A DNA stretch of 64,000 nt from Thermohalobaculum sp039815685 (GCA_039815685.1 JBCBYV010000012.1:53319-117318); one strand, 5' to 3'. Shown: positions 28,269 to 37,989, counted from the first letter of the stretch. Translations and numbers: made by a program. Notes: generated by a model not told the origin, from the letters alone.

Positions 28269-30845
28269 ATGACGCGCTACGACCCAGCGGCAATCGAGCC
28301 GAAATGGCAGGATGTTTGGCGCGAGCGTCGGACCTTTGAGGTCGAGGTCGATCACAGCCGGCCAAAATACTACGTGCTCGACATGTTCCCGTACCCCTCG
28401 GGCCGCATCCATATGGGGCATGTGCGGAACTACACGATGGGCGACGTGATCGCCCGGTACAAGCGCGCCCGCGGGTTCAACGTGCTGCATCCGATGGGTT
28501 GGGATGCGTTCGGCATGCCGGCGGAGAACGCGGCGATGCAGAACAACACGCATCCTGCGACGTGGACCTACGCCAACATCGACGCGATGCGGGCGCAGCT
28601 GAAGAAGCTCGGCATCTCATATGACTGGAGTCGCGAGCTCGCGACCTGCGATCCAGAATACTATGCCCAACAGCAGGCCCTGTTCCTGGACTTTCTGGAA
28701 GCGGGCTTCGTGTCGCGCAAGTCGTCCATGGTGAATTGGGATCCTGTGGACATGACGGTGCTTGCGAACGAGCAGGTCATCGACGGGAAAGGCTGGCGAT
28801 CGGGCGCGCCGGTTGAGCGGCGGGAGCTTACGCAGTGGTTCTTCCGCATCTCGGACATGGCGGATGAGCTGCTGGAGGCGATCGAAGGTCTCAGCAAGTG
28901 GCCGGACAAAGTCCGGCTGATGCAGGCCAACTGGATCGGGCGATCCCAGGGGCTTCAGTTCCGTTGGGCGCTGGAAACCAGCGGGATCGTTGACTGGCCT
29001 GAGCTCGAGGTCTTCACAACGAGGCCCGATACGATCTTCGGTGCAAGCTTCTGCGGCATCTCCCCGGATCATCCTCTCACCAAGGCCCTCGAGGGTAAAG
29101 TCGAGGGCCTCGCAGAGTTCTGCGCCGACTGCCGCCGGTCTGGCACGTCGGAGGAGGAGATCGAGACAGCAGAGAAGAGAGGCTTCGACACCGGTCTGCG
29201 AGCCGTGCACCCCTTCGATCCCGGGTGGACCGTGCCGGTCTACGTCGCCAACTTCATTCTGATGGACTACGGCACCGGCGCTATCTTCGGCGTGCCGGCG
29301 CATGATCAGCGGGATCTCGACTTCGCGCGCAAGTATGGCCTCGATGTCCTCCCCGTAGTCTGTCCGGGCGACCTCGACGCCTCAGATTTCAAGATCGGCG
29401 ATGAGGCGTTCGTCGATACCGGTCGTCTCGTGAACTCTCGCTTCCTCGATGGCATGACCGTCGACGAAGCGAAGGCCGAGGTGATCCGTCGGGCCGAACA
29501 GGCCAAGCAAGGTGAAGGTATCACGCGCTACCGGCTCCGCGACTGGGGTGTCAGCCGGCAGCGGTACTGGGGCGCGCCGATCCCGGTCGTGCACTGCCCG
29601 GCATGCGGCGTGGTTCCGGTTCCCAAGGAAGACCTTCCGGTTCGACTGCCCGAGGATGTCGACCTTTCCATCCCCGGCAATCCCCTGGAGCGTCATCCGA
29701 CCTGGGCGGATGTTCCGTGTCCAAAATGCGGGGCGGCGGCACGGCGCGAGACCGACACGATGGACACCTTCGTGGACAGCTCCTGGTACTTCGCCCGCTT
29801 CACCGCGCCGAAGGCCGACACGCCGACCGATGCCGAAGCGGCCGAGTACTGGATGAATGTGGATCAGTACATCGGAGGTGTGGAGCATGCGATCCTGCAT
29901 CTCCTCTATTCCCGCTTCTTCGCGCGCGCGATGCACCGCACCGGCCATTTGCCAGAGCGATCCGGGGAACCGTTCGATGCGCTCTTCACACAAGGCATGG
30001 TCTGCCACGAGACCTATCGCGCCTCAGACGGGCGGTGGCTGTCGCCTGAAGAGGTGACGATCGCCGATGGCGCGGCCACGGAGACGTCGAGCGGCAACCG
30101 CATCGAGATCGGACCCTCGATCAAGATGTCGAAATCGAAACGGAACACGGTCGATCCCGATGCCATCATCGGTCAGTACGGCGCGGATACAGCCCGGTTC
30201 TTCATGCTGTCCGACAGCCCGCCCGAGAGGGATGTGGAATGGACCGCTGCGGGCGTCGAAGGCGCATCTCGCTTTCTGAACAGACTGTGGCGGATGATGG
30301 AAGAGCTACCAGACAGATCGGCGATGCCCGATTCGTTCGGTGCAGAGGCGACGGCGCTCCGCCGGGCGACGCACAAGACCATTGCCGGCGTGACGCTGGA
30401 TATCGAAGGCTTCACCTTCAACAAGGCCGTCGCGCGTCTCTATGAACTCGCCAACGCGATCGCCCGAGCGGCGTCAAACGCCGGAGCCGCGCAGCCGGAT
30501 ATCGCCTTCGCGCGCCGCGAGGGCCTCGAGACCATCGTCCGGCTGATGAGCCCGATGGCGCCACACCTCACCGAAGAAATGTGGGAGCGGATGGGTGGTG
30601 CCGACCTGTTGGTGGATCAGCCATGGCCTGAAGCGGACAGCAGTCTCACGACCGATGACGTCATCGTCCTTCCAGTCCAGGTGAACGGCAAGAAACGCGG
30701 GGAGCTGGAAGTCGCCAAAGATGCCGCAAAGGAGGACATCGAAGCTCTGGCGCTTGGGAACCCCGACGTGGCACGTTTCCTGGAGGGGCGACCGCCCCGC
30801 AAGGTCATCATTGTGCCAGGACGGATCGTGAATGTCGTCATCTGA
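28269..30845 (+). CDS. leuS: Leucyl-tRNA synthetase
   Basis: Class I aminoacyl-tRNA synthetase of 858 residues. The HIGH motif reads HMGH at 48-51 (FPYPSGRIHMGHVRNY), the KMSKS loop is at about 619-623, a zinc-like CPACG and CPKCG pair lies in the middle, and the editing domain and C-terminal anticodon-binding region are present. The ATG at 28269 is preceded by GAGGCGAGGG. The 3' end overlaps lptE by 14 bases, so leuS-lptE-holA form one transcription unit. Confidence 0.97.
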   Translation: MTRYDPAAIEPKWQDVWRERRTFEVEVDHSRPKYYVLDMFPYPSGRIHMGHVRNYTMGDVIARYKRARGFNVLHPMGWDAFGMPAENAAMQNNTHPATWTYANIDAMRAQLKKLGISYDWSRELATCDPEYYAQQQALFLDFLEAGFVSRKSSMVNWDPVDMTVLANEQVIDGKGWRSGAPVERRELTQWFFRISDMADELLEAIEGLSKWPDKVRLMQANWIGRSQGLQFRWALETSGIVDWPELEVFTTRPDTIFGASFCGISPDHPLTKALEGKVEGLAEFCADCRRSGTSEEEIETAEKRGFDTGLRAVHPFDPGWTVPVYVANFILMDYGTGAIFGVPAHDQRDLDFARKYGLDVLPVVCPGDLDASDFKIGDEAFVDTGRLVNSRFLDGMTVDEAKAEVIRRAEQAKQGEGITRYRLRDWGVSRQRYWGAPIPVVHCPACGVVPVPKEDLPVRLPEDVDLSIPGNPLERHPTWADVPCPKCGAAARRETDTMDTFVDSSWYFARFTAPKADTPTDAEAAEYWMNVDQYIGGVEHAILHLLYSRFFARAMHRTGHLPERSGEPFDALFTQGMVCHETYRASDGRWLSPEEVTIADGAATETSSGNRIEIGPSIKMSKSKRNTVDPDAIIGQYGADTARFFMLSDSPPERDVEWTAAGVEGASRFLNRLWRMMEELPDRSAMPDSFGAEATALRRATHKTIAGVTLDIEGFTFNKAVARLYELANAIARAASNAGAAQPDIAFARREGLETIVRLMSPMAPHLTEEMWERMGGADLLVDQPWPEADSSLTTDDVIVLPVQVNGKKRGELEVAKDAAKEDIEALALGNPDVARFLEGRPPRKVIIVPGRIVNVVI

Positions 30846-31350
30846 GCGGACTACTCGTCGGAAGATTTTGACATCGCTGTCGGTCGGGGCGGCCGCATGG
30901 TCCCTGTCGGGCTGCTTTCGCCCCATGCTGGCGGAGGGCAGCGCGGCCAATGAGCTGCGGGGGCGCGTTGCCTTGCCACCGGTGAACGGACGCCTTGGCT
31001 ATGTGATGAATGAGACCTTCGAGAGCAGGTTGGGACGACCGGGCCAGACCGACTATCGGCTTGAGGTCACCACCCGGCTTGCCGACCGCGGCCTGCTGGT
31101 CGCCCAAGACAACACCGTCACGCGGGAGCAGGTGCGCGCAACGGCTGTGATGCGCCTCTTCCGGGACGGCGTACCGGAGCCGGTGCTGCAGGACATTCTG
31201 GTGAGCGAGGCGGGCTTCGACGAGACTGCATCGCTCTTCGCCTCCCGCACGACAGAGCGCGACATCGAGGAGCGCCTCGTGCGGGATCTTGCCGAGCGGA
31301 TCTCGAGGCGCGTGCTTGCCCGGGCCTCGCAGATCGAGGCGGCCGGGTAA
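30832..31350 (+). CDS. lptE: LPS-assembly lipoprotein LptE
   Basis: A 172-residue outer-membrane lipoprotein that plugs LptD for lipopolysaccharide export. A twin-Arg-like N-terminus is followed by a hydrophobic stretch and L-S-G-C with Cys28 lipidated. The domain GYVMNETFESRLG, then YRLEVTTRLADRGLLV, matches the alphaproteobacterial LptE family. Position between leuS and holA is the conserved order. It overlaps leuS and is separated from holA by one base. Confidence 0.9.
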   Translation: MSSSERTTRRKILTSLSVGAAAWSLSGCFRPMLAEGSAANELRGRVALPPVNGRLGYVMNETFESRLGRPGQTDYRLEVTTRLADRGLLVAQDNTVTREQVRATAVMRLFRDGVPEPVLQDILVSEAGFDETASLFASRTTERDIEERLVRDLAERISRRVLARASQIEAAG

Positions 31351-31351
31351 C

Positions 31352-32374
31352 GTGAAGATCCAAGGGCGGGCGGCAGAGCGATACTGCTCAGCACCCGATG
31401 GCAACTACAGCGCCCTGCTGCTGCATGGCCCCGATGCCGCGCTAGTAGCGGAGCGCCGACAGGCCGTCGTCACGGCGCTCACCGATGGCGACACCATGCG
31501 CTCGACCCGGCTCGACGCCGGCGAGGTCCGCAAGGACTCGGCGCTTCTCTACGACGCTTTGCGCGCGCGCGGCTTCTTTGCAGATCGCCCGGTCGTGCTG
31601 ATCGATCCGGCCACGGACGGTCTGGCCGGCGCAGTGGACGCGGCCGTTGAAGACCTCGGGTCCGAGGACGGCGTTCTTGTGCTGGCTGCAGGGTTGCTTC
31701 CCGCGCGCTCAGCCCTTCGCAAGTTGTTTGAGGGCGCTCGTCATCTCGCGGCCCTTGGGCTCTATCCCGAGGCTCCCGACGCGGAGACCCTTCGGCATCA
31801 ACTCGCGGAAGCCGGCCTGCGGCATGGCGTGGCCGGAGATGCCAGCGCATTGCTCGAGGCCTACGCGGCCGAGGCCGATCGCGGTAGCCTGGCACGCACA
31901 CTCGAACGCATCGCACTCTTCGGTGCGACCGCGGAGAAACCACTCTCGGCTACGGAACTGTCCGCGCTCTTGCCCGCGACTGCGGAAGCCGAGACCGAGC
32001 GGCTTATTGGCGCGATTGCCGCCGGACAGGCAGGCGAGGCCATCACGCGGTTACGACGTCTGGTGGAAGGCGGCATGGCTCCCGTGACGGTTCTCATCCA
32101 GACCAGTCAACACTTTCGCCATCTCTTCACCGCCTCGATTGCAGAAGATCCGAACACAGCGCTCGATCGACTGCGGCCACGTCCCTTCGGCGCGCGAAGG
32201 GATGCAATGCTTGCAGCGCTTCACCGCTGGGATGCGTCGCGCCTGGAGGCTGCGCTCTCGCTCCTGCACGACACCGACCGGCTGCTGCGGTCGGGCGGCC
32301 AACGGCCAACAGCGGCGATCCTCGAACGCTGTCTCATCCGTCTGGCGATCATGGGCGGTCGGGCGAGACGGTAG
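31352..32374 (+). CDS. holA: DNA polymerase III delta subunit
   Basis: Clamp-loader subunit that opens the beta clamp. The 340-residue protein has the RarA/HolA-like arrangement: N-terminal YSALLLHGPDAALVAERR, a DALRARGFFADRPVVLID segment, FEGARHLAALGLYP and a C-terminal helical collar domain. I chose the GTG at 31352, one base after the lptE stop, because the protein then begins VKIQGRAAERY, close to the usual MKL start; upstream frame overlaps lptE. No Walker motif is expected in delta. Confidence 0.92.
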   Translation: MKIQGRAAERYCSAPDGNYSALLLHGPDAALVAERRQAVVTALTDGDTMRSTRLDAGEVRKDSALLYDALRARGFFADRPVVLIDPATDGLAGAVDAAVEDLGSEDGVLVLAAGLLPARSALRKLFEGARHLAALGLYPEAPDAETLRHQLAEAGLRHGVAGDASALLEAYAAEADRGSLARTLERIALFGATAEKPLSATELSALLPATAEAETERLIGAIAAGQAGEAITRLRRLVEGGMAPVTVLIQTSQHFRHLFTASIAEDPNTALDRLRPRPFGARRDAMLAALHRWDASRLEAALSLLHDTDRLLRSGGQRPTAAILERCLIRLAIMGGRARR

Positions 32375-32414
32375 GAGATAGCCTAAAGCTGATCGACGCG
32401 GAGGGCGGCCATCG

Positions 32415-33323
32415 TCAACGGGTGAGCTTTTCGCACAAGCGCTCAAGCTCCTCGTAGGACTTATAGCGGATGCGAAGCTCACCGGCACCATCCGGCTTAG
32501 GCAAGAGCATCGCGCGCATGCCAATCGCAGCGGAGAGATCACCTTCCAGAAGCCTGGTGTCCGTATCCCTGAGGCTTGATCCTGCGCCCTTCTTCTGCCC
32601 GGCGCTCACATCTGCGCTCTGGTCCTCGGCGGATCGTTTAGCCAGCTTCTCCGTCTGTCGGACGCTCAAGCCCTGTGCAACCACATGATCGGCGAGGCCG
32701 TCCGGATCAAAGGCGGTAAGGAGGGCGCGTGCGTGGCCTGCGCTGAGCCGCCCCTCCCGAACATGAGCCTTTGCACCATCCGGCAGGCCGTTCAGCCGTA
32801 GTGTGTTGGCAAGATGGCTGCGGCTCTTGCCGATGATGCGAGCGACCGCTTCCTGGGTGTGACCGTACCGCTCGATAAGCTGAGCGTAACCCTCCGCTTC
32901 TTCGAGTGGGTTCAGATCCTCGCGTTGAACGTTCTCGACAATGGCGATCTCCATCACGGCCTGATCGTCCAAGTCCCGGATCGTGACAGGCACGTCATGG
33001 AGGCCGGCGCGTTGCGCTGCGCGCCAGCGTCGCTCGCCTGCAACTATCTGATAAACATCACCTTTCTCTGGGTGGCGGCGCACGACAAGTGGCTGGACGA
33101 TACCACGCTCGCTTATTGAGGAGGCGAGCTCATCAAGCTCTGCGGTCGAGAATGACTTTCGGGGCTGATCCGGGTTTGGATGAACGAGATCTATCGGGAG
33201 CGTTGCAACATCGCTCTCTGGCGATGGCACCTTATCGTCGGTTGCGGCAGCGGGACCCTCGACATCGCCAAGCAATTGAGAAAGACCACGGCCTAGTCCT
33301 TTTCGCCCGGGCTTCCGGCTCAT
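32415..33323 (-). CDS. parB: Chromosome-partitioning protein ParB
   Basis: CTP-dependent clamp that loads at parS and segregates the origin. 302 residues: an N-terminal RKGLGRGLSQLLGD ParA-interaction motif, the CTPase/ParB boxes including AGERRWRAA (95-103) and ENVQREDLNPLEEAEGY (130-146), a helix-turn-helix with GKSRSHLANTLRL, and a C-terminal dimerisation domain (YKSYEELERLCEKL). Its ATG overlaps the parA stop by four bases. Two parS sites lie 1.4 and 3.3 kb upstream. Confidence 0.97.
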   Translation of the reverse strand: MSRKPGRKGLGRGLSQLLGDVEGPAAATDDKVPSPESDVATLPIDLVHPNPDQPRKSFSTAELDELASSISERGIVQPLVVRRHPEKGDVYQIVAGERRWRAAQRAGLHDVPVTIRDLDDQAVMEIAIVENVQREDLNPLEEAEGYAQLIERYGHTQEAVARIIGKSRSHLANTLRLNGLPDGAKAHVREGRLSAGHARALLTAFDPDGLADHVVAQGLSVRQTEKLAKRSAEDQSADVSAGQKKGAGSSLRDTDTRLLEGDLSAAIGMRAMLLPKPDGAGELRIRYKSYEELERLCEKLTR

Positions 33324-34183
33324 GTCGCAACCTCGGCAAGCTCAGCAGTGGCGTCGGGAGCGCTCGCGAGTACTTCCATCGCCAGCCTTCGATACGCATC
33401 GCTCCCGGCACAGGCACTGTCATATGCAATGATCGTCTCACCATAGCTCGGCGCTTCGGAGAGACGGACATTTCGGGGGATAATGGTGCTGTAGACCTGC
33501 TCCCCCAACGTCTCGCGTACATCGACCGCCACCTGAGCGGAGAGGTTGTTCCGACGGTCGTACATCGTGAGCAAAATGCCCTCGATAACCAACCCGGGGT
33601 TCAGGCGCTGCTGCACACGGCGAATCGTTGCGAGAAGCTGACTCAGACCTTCTAGTGCGAAGAACTCGCATTGGAGCGGAACGAGTACACTGGCCGCTGC
33701 GGTCATCGCGTTCACGGTAAGGATGTTCAGGGATGGCGGACAATCGATGAGGACGAGGTCATAACCTGCCAGCGGACCTTCGAGATCGTCGAGCCCTAGC
33801 GCCTGGCGGAGCCGCTGCGCCCGCTGCGGATCGTCGACCAGCTCAACATCCAGTCCCGCGAGATCGGTGCTCGCAGGCAGAAGATCGAAGCATTCATATC
33901 GTGTTTTATAGAGGCATTCTGCTGGATCGGCATCGCCGATAAGCAAGTCATACGCCGTAAGCTCTCGATCAGACGACAGCCGTCCGAGACCGGTGCTCGC
34001 ATTCCCTTGCGGATCAAGGTCAATCAACAGGACCCTCTCACCACGTTCAGCCAATGCAGCGCCCAGATTGATCGCTGTCGTGGTCTTGCCAACGCCACCC
34101 TTCTGGTTGGCCAAGGCGATCACGCGGGGCCGCGTACTCGACGTTTGTGTCGTTTCACCCTCGGCCAGTTGTGAAAGGGTCAT
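33320..34183 (-). CDS. parA: Chromosome-partitioning ATPase ParA
   Basis: Deviant-Walker ATPase of 287 residues with NQKGGVGKTTTAINL (26-40), the Walker B region VLIDCPPSLN and conserved RNVRLSEAPSYG near the C-terminus. It forms the DNA-bound gradient that pulls ParB-parS complexes. Overlaps parB and rsmG by four bases each, so mnmE-mnmG-rsmG-parA-parB is one tightly coupled operon. Confidence 0.97.
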   Translation of the reverse strand: MTLSQLAEGETTQTSSTRPRVIALANQKGGVGKTTTAINLGAALAERGERVLLIDLDPQGNASTGLGRLSSDRELTAYDLLIGDADPAECLYKTRYECFDLLPASTDLAGLDVELVDDPQRAQRLRQALGLDDLEGPLAGYDLVLIDCPPSLNILTVNAMTAAASVLVPLQCEFFALEGLSQLLATIRRVQQRLNPGLVIEGILLTMYDRRNNLSAQVAVDVRETLGEQVYSTIIPRNVRLSEAPSYGETIIAYDSACAGSDAYRRLAMEVLASAPDATAELAEVAT

Positions 34184-34803
34184 GCGCGCGCCTGAAAACT
34201 GCGGATCGCGAGGATCGTCCCGTCCTTGTTCGACAGGCTCTGCTCTCGCTTGCAGTCAATATGCCAAGTCGCCCGCGCCTCGGTCAATTCATCCTCGACA
34301 GTGCGGCCCTTGGGAAAGAGGCAAAGCGTCCCGTCCGCCGCAAACGGGGCTGCAAGATGCAAGAGGCGAGGGAGTGGTGCCAGAGCACGGGCACTGATCA
34401 CGGTCGCGGTCATCGGTTCAACCGCTTCTATTCGAACGGCATCTATCGTCGCGGGCAGGGCGAGGTCATCGATCACCCGCTGCAGAAAGACCGACTTCCG
34501 AAGGTCCGACTCGATCAGCCTCACCTGGAACCGGCGGTCGGCAGTGGCCATGATGGCGACGACGATCCCGGGTAGGCCAGCACCCGAACCCAGGTCGATC
34601 CAAACGCCTCGTCGATCCTCAGACAGCCGGAAAAGTTGTGCTGAATCAAGGATATGGCGCTCCCAAACCTGATCGAGTGACCCCTTTGACACAAGATTAA
34701 TGCGAGCATTCCAATGGCGCAGCAGGTCCACATATGCGTCAAGCAAGCCCAGTGTTTCACGTGAAACGCCGAGCACCTCTGAAACAGCCTCTCGACCTTT
34801 CAT
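34180..34803 (-). CDS. rsmG: 16S rRNA (guanine-527 N7) methyltransferase RsmG
   Basis: SAM-dependent methyltransferase (GidB), 207 residues. Motifs: ETLGLLDAYVDLLRHWNARINLVS, then the SAM loop DLGSGAGLPGIV and ISARALAPLPRLL. Residues 13-17 (VSRET) are encoded by the parS palindrome at 34753-34768, a dual use of the DNA common in gidB genes. It overlaps mnmG and parA by four bases each. Confidence 0.96.
   Translation of the reverse strand: MKGREAVSEVLGVSRETLGLLDAYVDLLRHWNARINLVSKGSLDQVWERHILDSAQLFRLSEDRRGVWIDLGSGAGLPGIVVAIMATADRRFQVRLIESDLRKSVFLQRVIDDLALPATIDAVRIEAVEPMTATVISARALAPLPRLLHLAAPFAADGTLCLFPKGRTVEDELTEARATWHIDCKREQSLSNKDGTILAIRSFQARA
34753..34768. promoter_or_regulatory. parS centromere site inside rsmG
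   Basis: TGTTTCACGTGAAACG differs from the perfect 16-base parS palindrome only at the last base. It lies in the first codons of rsmG, about 1.4 kb from parB, where parS sites are typical. Confidence 0.93.
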
Positions 34804-36680
34804 CCGTTCGCTGACCGACGTCGGCTTGCTTCTCCAGCGGCGAGGAGCAACAGCAACGCCGCTGGCGTCATACCTTCGATCCGGCGCGCCTGTGCCATTG
34901 TCTCAGGACGTACCTCAGAGAGCTTTGCTTGGAGCTCCGAAGAAAGCCCCGCGATTGAACCGAACTCGAGATCTGGCGGGAGGCGACGGCTCTCCTCCAT
35001 CCTCAGCCGCGCGATGTCGTTCGCTTGACGGTCAAGATAGACCTGATACTGCGCCTCGATCTCCAAGAGCTCCCTGATGTCTGGCGATACATCCGCCAGC
35101 ATTGGGGACAATGACTCCAACTCTTCAAACGACGTTTCAGGCATCGCGAGAAGTGCCATCCCGTCCCGCCGCACCCCATCAGCGCGAACCAAGATGCCCC
35201 GCGCCTCTGCCTCAGCCGGCGTCAACGACACGTCACTAAGCGCAGATCTGCCCCCGGCGAGCGCCTCTTGCTTCTCAACAAAAGCCAGCCGCTGCGAGGC
35301 GCCGATCAGACCGTGCTCGATCCCAATTGGCGTCAGGCGTTGATCAGCGTTATCGATCCGCAGTTGCAGCCGATACTCCGCCCGCGAGGTGAACATTCGA
35401 TAGGGTTCTGAAACACCCATCGACACGAGATCATCGATCATCACCCCAACATAGCCGGTTGCACGGTCCACCTCCACGAAAGGTTCCTCGAGTGCGACAG
35501 CCGCTGCATTCGCGCCAGCGATCAAACCCTGAGCTGCTGCTTCTTCATACCCAGTCGTGCCATTGATCTGGCCCGCCAAGAACAGCCCACTGATCTCACG
35601 ATGAGCAAGCCGTCGATCGAGGCTTCTCGGATCGACATAATCATACTCAATAGCGTATCCGGGCTGACGGATCTCCGCACGCTGCAACCCCTTGATTTGG
35701 CGAACAAACCGCTCCTGCACATCCATCGGCAGCGAGGTCGAGATCCCGTTCGGGTAGATGAGAGAGCTCGTCAGTCCTTCAGGCTCCAGGAAGATCTGAT
35801 GGCTCTCCTTTTCAGCGAAACGTGTCACCTTGTCTTCGATCGATGGGCAATATCGTGGTCCAGGGCCGGTTATCGCCCCCGCATGCATCGCTGACCGGCT
35901 GAGATTGGCCGATATCTCGGCGTGCACGGCTGGGTTTGTATGGGCGATATAGCAGGATATCTGCTGCGCCGCCGGCCGTTTCGTTGCGAAGGACAGGAAA
36001 ACTGGCTCTTCATCGCCAGGCTGCGGGGCAAGCGCGTCCCAATCAATTGTCTCAGCAGCAAGTCGGGGTGGCGTGCCGGTCTTCAGCCGCCCAAGCGGAA
36101 GAGATGCTTGACGAAGCTGCTCCGACAAACGCGAGGCCGCTTCCTCGCCCATCCGTCCCGCCGGCCAAGACTGCGCTCCCACATGCACAAGACCACCGAG
36201 GAAGGTGCCTGTCGTCAGCACGATCGAACGCGACCAGAGCTTTGTTTCGTCTGATAACGAAACTCCCACAGCCAGTCCGTTGCGCAGAATCAGCCCGACA
36301 ACCTCACCGGAAATAACGGACAGCTTCTCAGTTCGCCCAACAAAGTCCTGTGCAGCACGACGAAAAAGATCGCGGTCGCATTGAGCACGAGGTCCTCGCA
36401 CCGCAGGACCCTTCCGACGATTCAACAAACGAAACTGAATACCGGCTGCGTCGGCAATCCGCCCAAGCGCTCCACCGAGCGCATCAACCTCCCGTACGAG
36501 GTGACCCTTTCCAAGACCACCAACGGCTGGGTTACACGACATTTCTCCGATCTTGGCCGGGTCAAGCGTCACCAGAGTGACCGCAGCTCCCATACGGCTG
36601 GCGGCAAGGGCAGCCTCGAGACCCGCATGGCCTCCGCCAATAACGATCACATCTGTCTCAGACTGTTTCACGTGAAACAC
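34800..36680 (-). CDS. mnmG: tRNA uridine-5-carboxymethylaminomethyl modification enzyme MnmG
   Basis: FAD-binding partner of MnmE in modification of the wobble uridine. 626 residues with the dinucleotide-binding VIVIGGGHAGLEAA (11-24), MSCNPAVGGLGKGHLVREVDALGG, the GARYCPSIEDK-like block GPRYCPSIEDKVTRF and C-terminal PETMAQARRIEGMTPAAL. The start is GTG at 36680, one base after the mnmE stop, giving VFHVKQSE; these codons are the parS palindrome. A TTG at 36707 lies inside mnmE and is unlikely. Confidence 0.95.
   Translation of the reverse strand: MFHVKQSETDVIVIGGGHAGLEAALAASRMGAAVTLVTLDPAKIGEMSCNPAVGGLGKGHLVREVDALGGALGRIADAAGIQFRLLNRRKGPAVRGPRAQCDRDLFRRAAQDFVGRTEKLSVISGEVVGLILRNGLAVGVSLSDETKLWSRSIVLTTGTFLGGLVHVGAQSWPAGRMGEEAASRLSEQLRQASLPLGRLKTGTPPRLAAETIDWDALAPQPGDEEPVFLSFATKRPAAQQISCYIAHTNPAVHAEISANLSRSAMHAGAITGPGPRYCPSIEDKVTRFAEKESHQIFLEPEGLTSSLIYPNGISTSLPMDVQERFVRQIKGLQRAEIRQPGYAIEYDYVDPRSLDRRLAHREISGLFLAGQINGTTGYEEAAAQGLIAGANAAAVALEEPFVEVDRATGYVGVMIDDLVSMGVSEPYRMFTSRAEYRLQLRIDNADQRLTPIGIEHGLIGASQRLAFVEKQEALAGGRSALSDVSLTPAEAEARGILVRADGVRRDGMALLAMPETSFEELESLSPMLADVSPDIRELLEIEAQYQVYLDRQANDIARLRMEESRRLPPDLEFGSIAGLSSELQAKLSEVRPETMAQARRIEGMTPAALLLLLAAGEASRRRSANG
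36664..36679. promoter_or_regulatory. parS centromere site at the start of mnmG
   Basis: TGTTTCACGTGAAACA, an exact match to the 16-base parS consensus. It encodes residues 2-6 (FHVKQ) of MnmG, the usual compromise at this locus. With the site in rsmG it makes a pair 1.9 kb apart. Confidence 0.97.
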
Positions 36681-36681
36681 C

Positions 36682-37989
36682 TCACTTGCCGAGACAGAAA
36701 CGTGCAAAGACCGCTTCTAGCACGTCATCTGGCGCTGCCCGACCAGCAAGCCTCTCCAGCGCCACCAAGGCGCTGCGGAGATACTCTGCCACGATCTCAA
36801 TGCCAACTGTCTCGAGCACCGCAGCAGCCTCAGTAACATTCTGCAACGACGCACGCATCTCAGATGCTTGCCGAGCATGGGCGACGCCTGGCTCAGACGG
36901 CACGCGGTCTTCAAGACGATCTGCAATCGCATCTGCAAGTTTCGACATACCGTCACCCGATAGAGCCGAAACCGCCACGTGATTGCCCGAAGCAACATCA
37001 CACTTGTTCGACACAATGATATCATCAGGCATCATCAGGCTAGCGCACTCGTCGGGCAGTGCAGCATCTGGCGCCTCCACAAAGACGCGAAGATCGGCAC
37101 GCTCTGCACGCCCTTGTGCACGCTGTATTCCCAATCGCTCAATCTGCTCACCGCCTTCGCGCAGCCCGGCCATGTCAATGATGGTGACTGGCAGACCTCG
37201 AAGATCCAATTGCACCTCAATGATATCCCGCGTTGTACCGGCAATCGGTGTCGTCAGCGCTACTTCACGATCCGCTAACTTATTCATTATACTTGATTTT
37301 CCAGCATTTGGGGCGCCAACAAGAGCCACCTCAAATCCAGCACGAAGCCGTTCTCGCTGCTCCGCCCCGGAAAGCAGAAGGCGCATCTCACCGGCCGCTT
37401 CATGCAACTTCTCACGCACCTCAGGCACCACGTCTTCCGGAACATCCTCGTCCGCCCAATCAATCGTCGCCTCGATCAAAGCCAACGCATGGAGCAGATG
37501 CCCACGGATCGCCTCAGCCCGCTGTCTTATTCCTCCACCAACGGCTGCAACCGATTGCCGACGTTGCGCTTCCGTCTCTGCAGACAGGAGATCACTAAGG
37601 CCCTCAATCTCCGCGAGATCCAGCTTGCCGTTGACGAAAGCGCGACGTGTGAACTCCCCTGGCTCAGCCGGCTCCACACCATCGAACCCTGCCAGCCTGC
37701 AGAGGACTGCAGCGGTCAGAGCACGCCCACCATGGCAATGAAACTCTACTACATCTTCACCAGTAAAACTCGAGGGCGCTGCAAAGTAGAGAACCAACGC
37801 TTCATCCAGCAACTCACCCGCCTCATCAAAGAGCCGTCGAAGAACGCTCTGCCGGGGCGCTGGGCAGTCTCTCCCGGTCAACTCCTCGACAACCATTGTC
37901 GCCTTCGAGCCTGTCACTCGTACAATCGCAATTCCTGCTTTGCCTGGCGCTGTAGAAAGCGCGAAGACCGTGGGAAGGTTCATTTTCAT
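36682..37989 (-). CDS. mnmE: tRNA modification GTPase MnmE
   Basis: 435-residue K+-activated GTPase working with MnmG. The N-terminal folate-binding domain (FALSTAPGKAGIAIVR, GRALTAAVL) is followed by the G domain inserted in the helical domain: GAPNAGKSS (225-233), GTTRD (251-255), DMAG (272-275), NKCD near 328-331, and the C-terminal FCLGK carrying the essential Cys. The DxxG motif reads DMAG where DTAG is usual. The first gene of the mnmE-mnmG-rsmG-parAB operon; divergent from the oxidoreductase gene with 68 bases between. Confidence 0.95.
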   Translation of the reverse strand: MKMNLPTVFALSTAPGKAGIAIVRVTGSKATMVVEELTGRDCPAPRQSVLRRLFDEAGELLDEALVLYFAAPSSFTGEDVVEFHCHGGRALTAAVLCRLAGFDGVEPAEPGEFTRRAFVNGKLDLAEIEGLSDLLSAETEAQRRQSVAAVGGGIRQRAEAIRGHLLHALALIEATIDWADEDVPEDVVPEVREKLHEAAGEMRLLLSGAEQRERLRAGFEVALVGAPNAGKSSIMNKLADREVALTTPIAGTTRDIIEVQLDLRGLPVTIIDMAGLREGGEQIERLGIQRAQGRAERADLRVFVEAPDAALPDECASLMMPDDIIVSNKCDVASGNHVAVSALSGDGMSKLADAIADRLEDRVPSEPGVAHARQASEMRASLQNVTEAAAVLETVGIEIVAEYLRSALVALERLAGRAAPDDVLEAVFARFCLGK

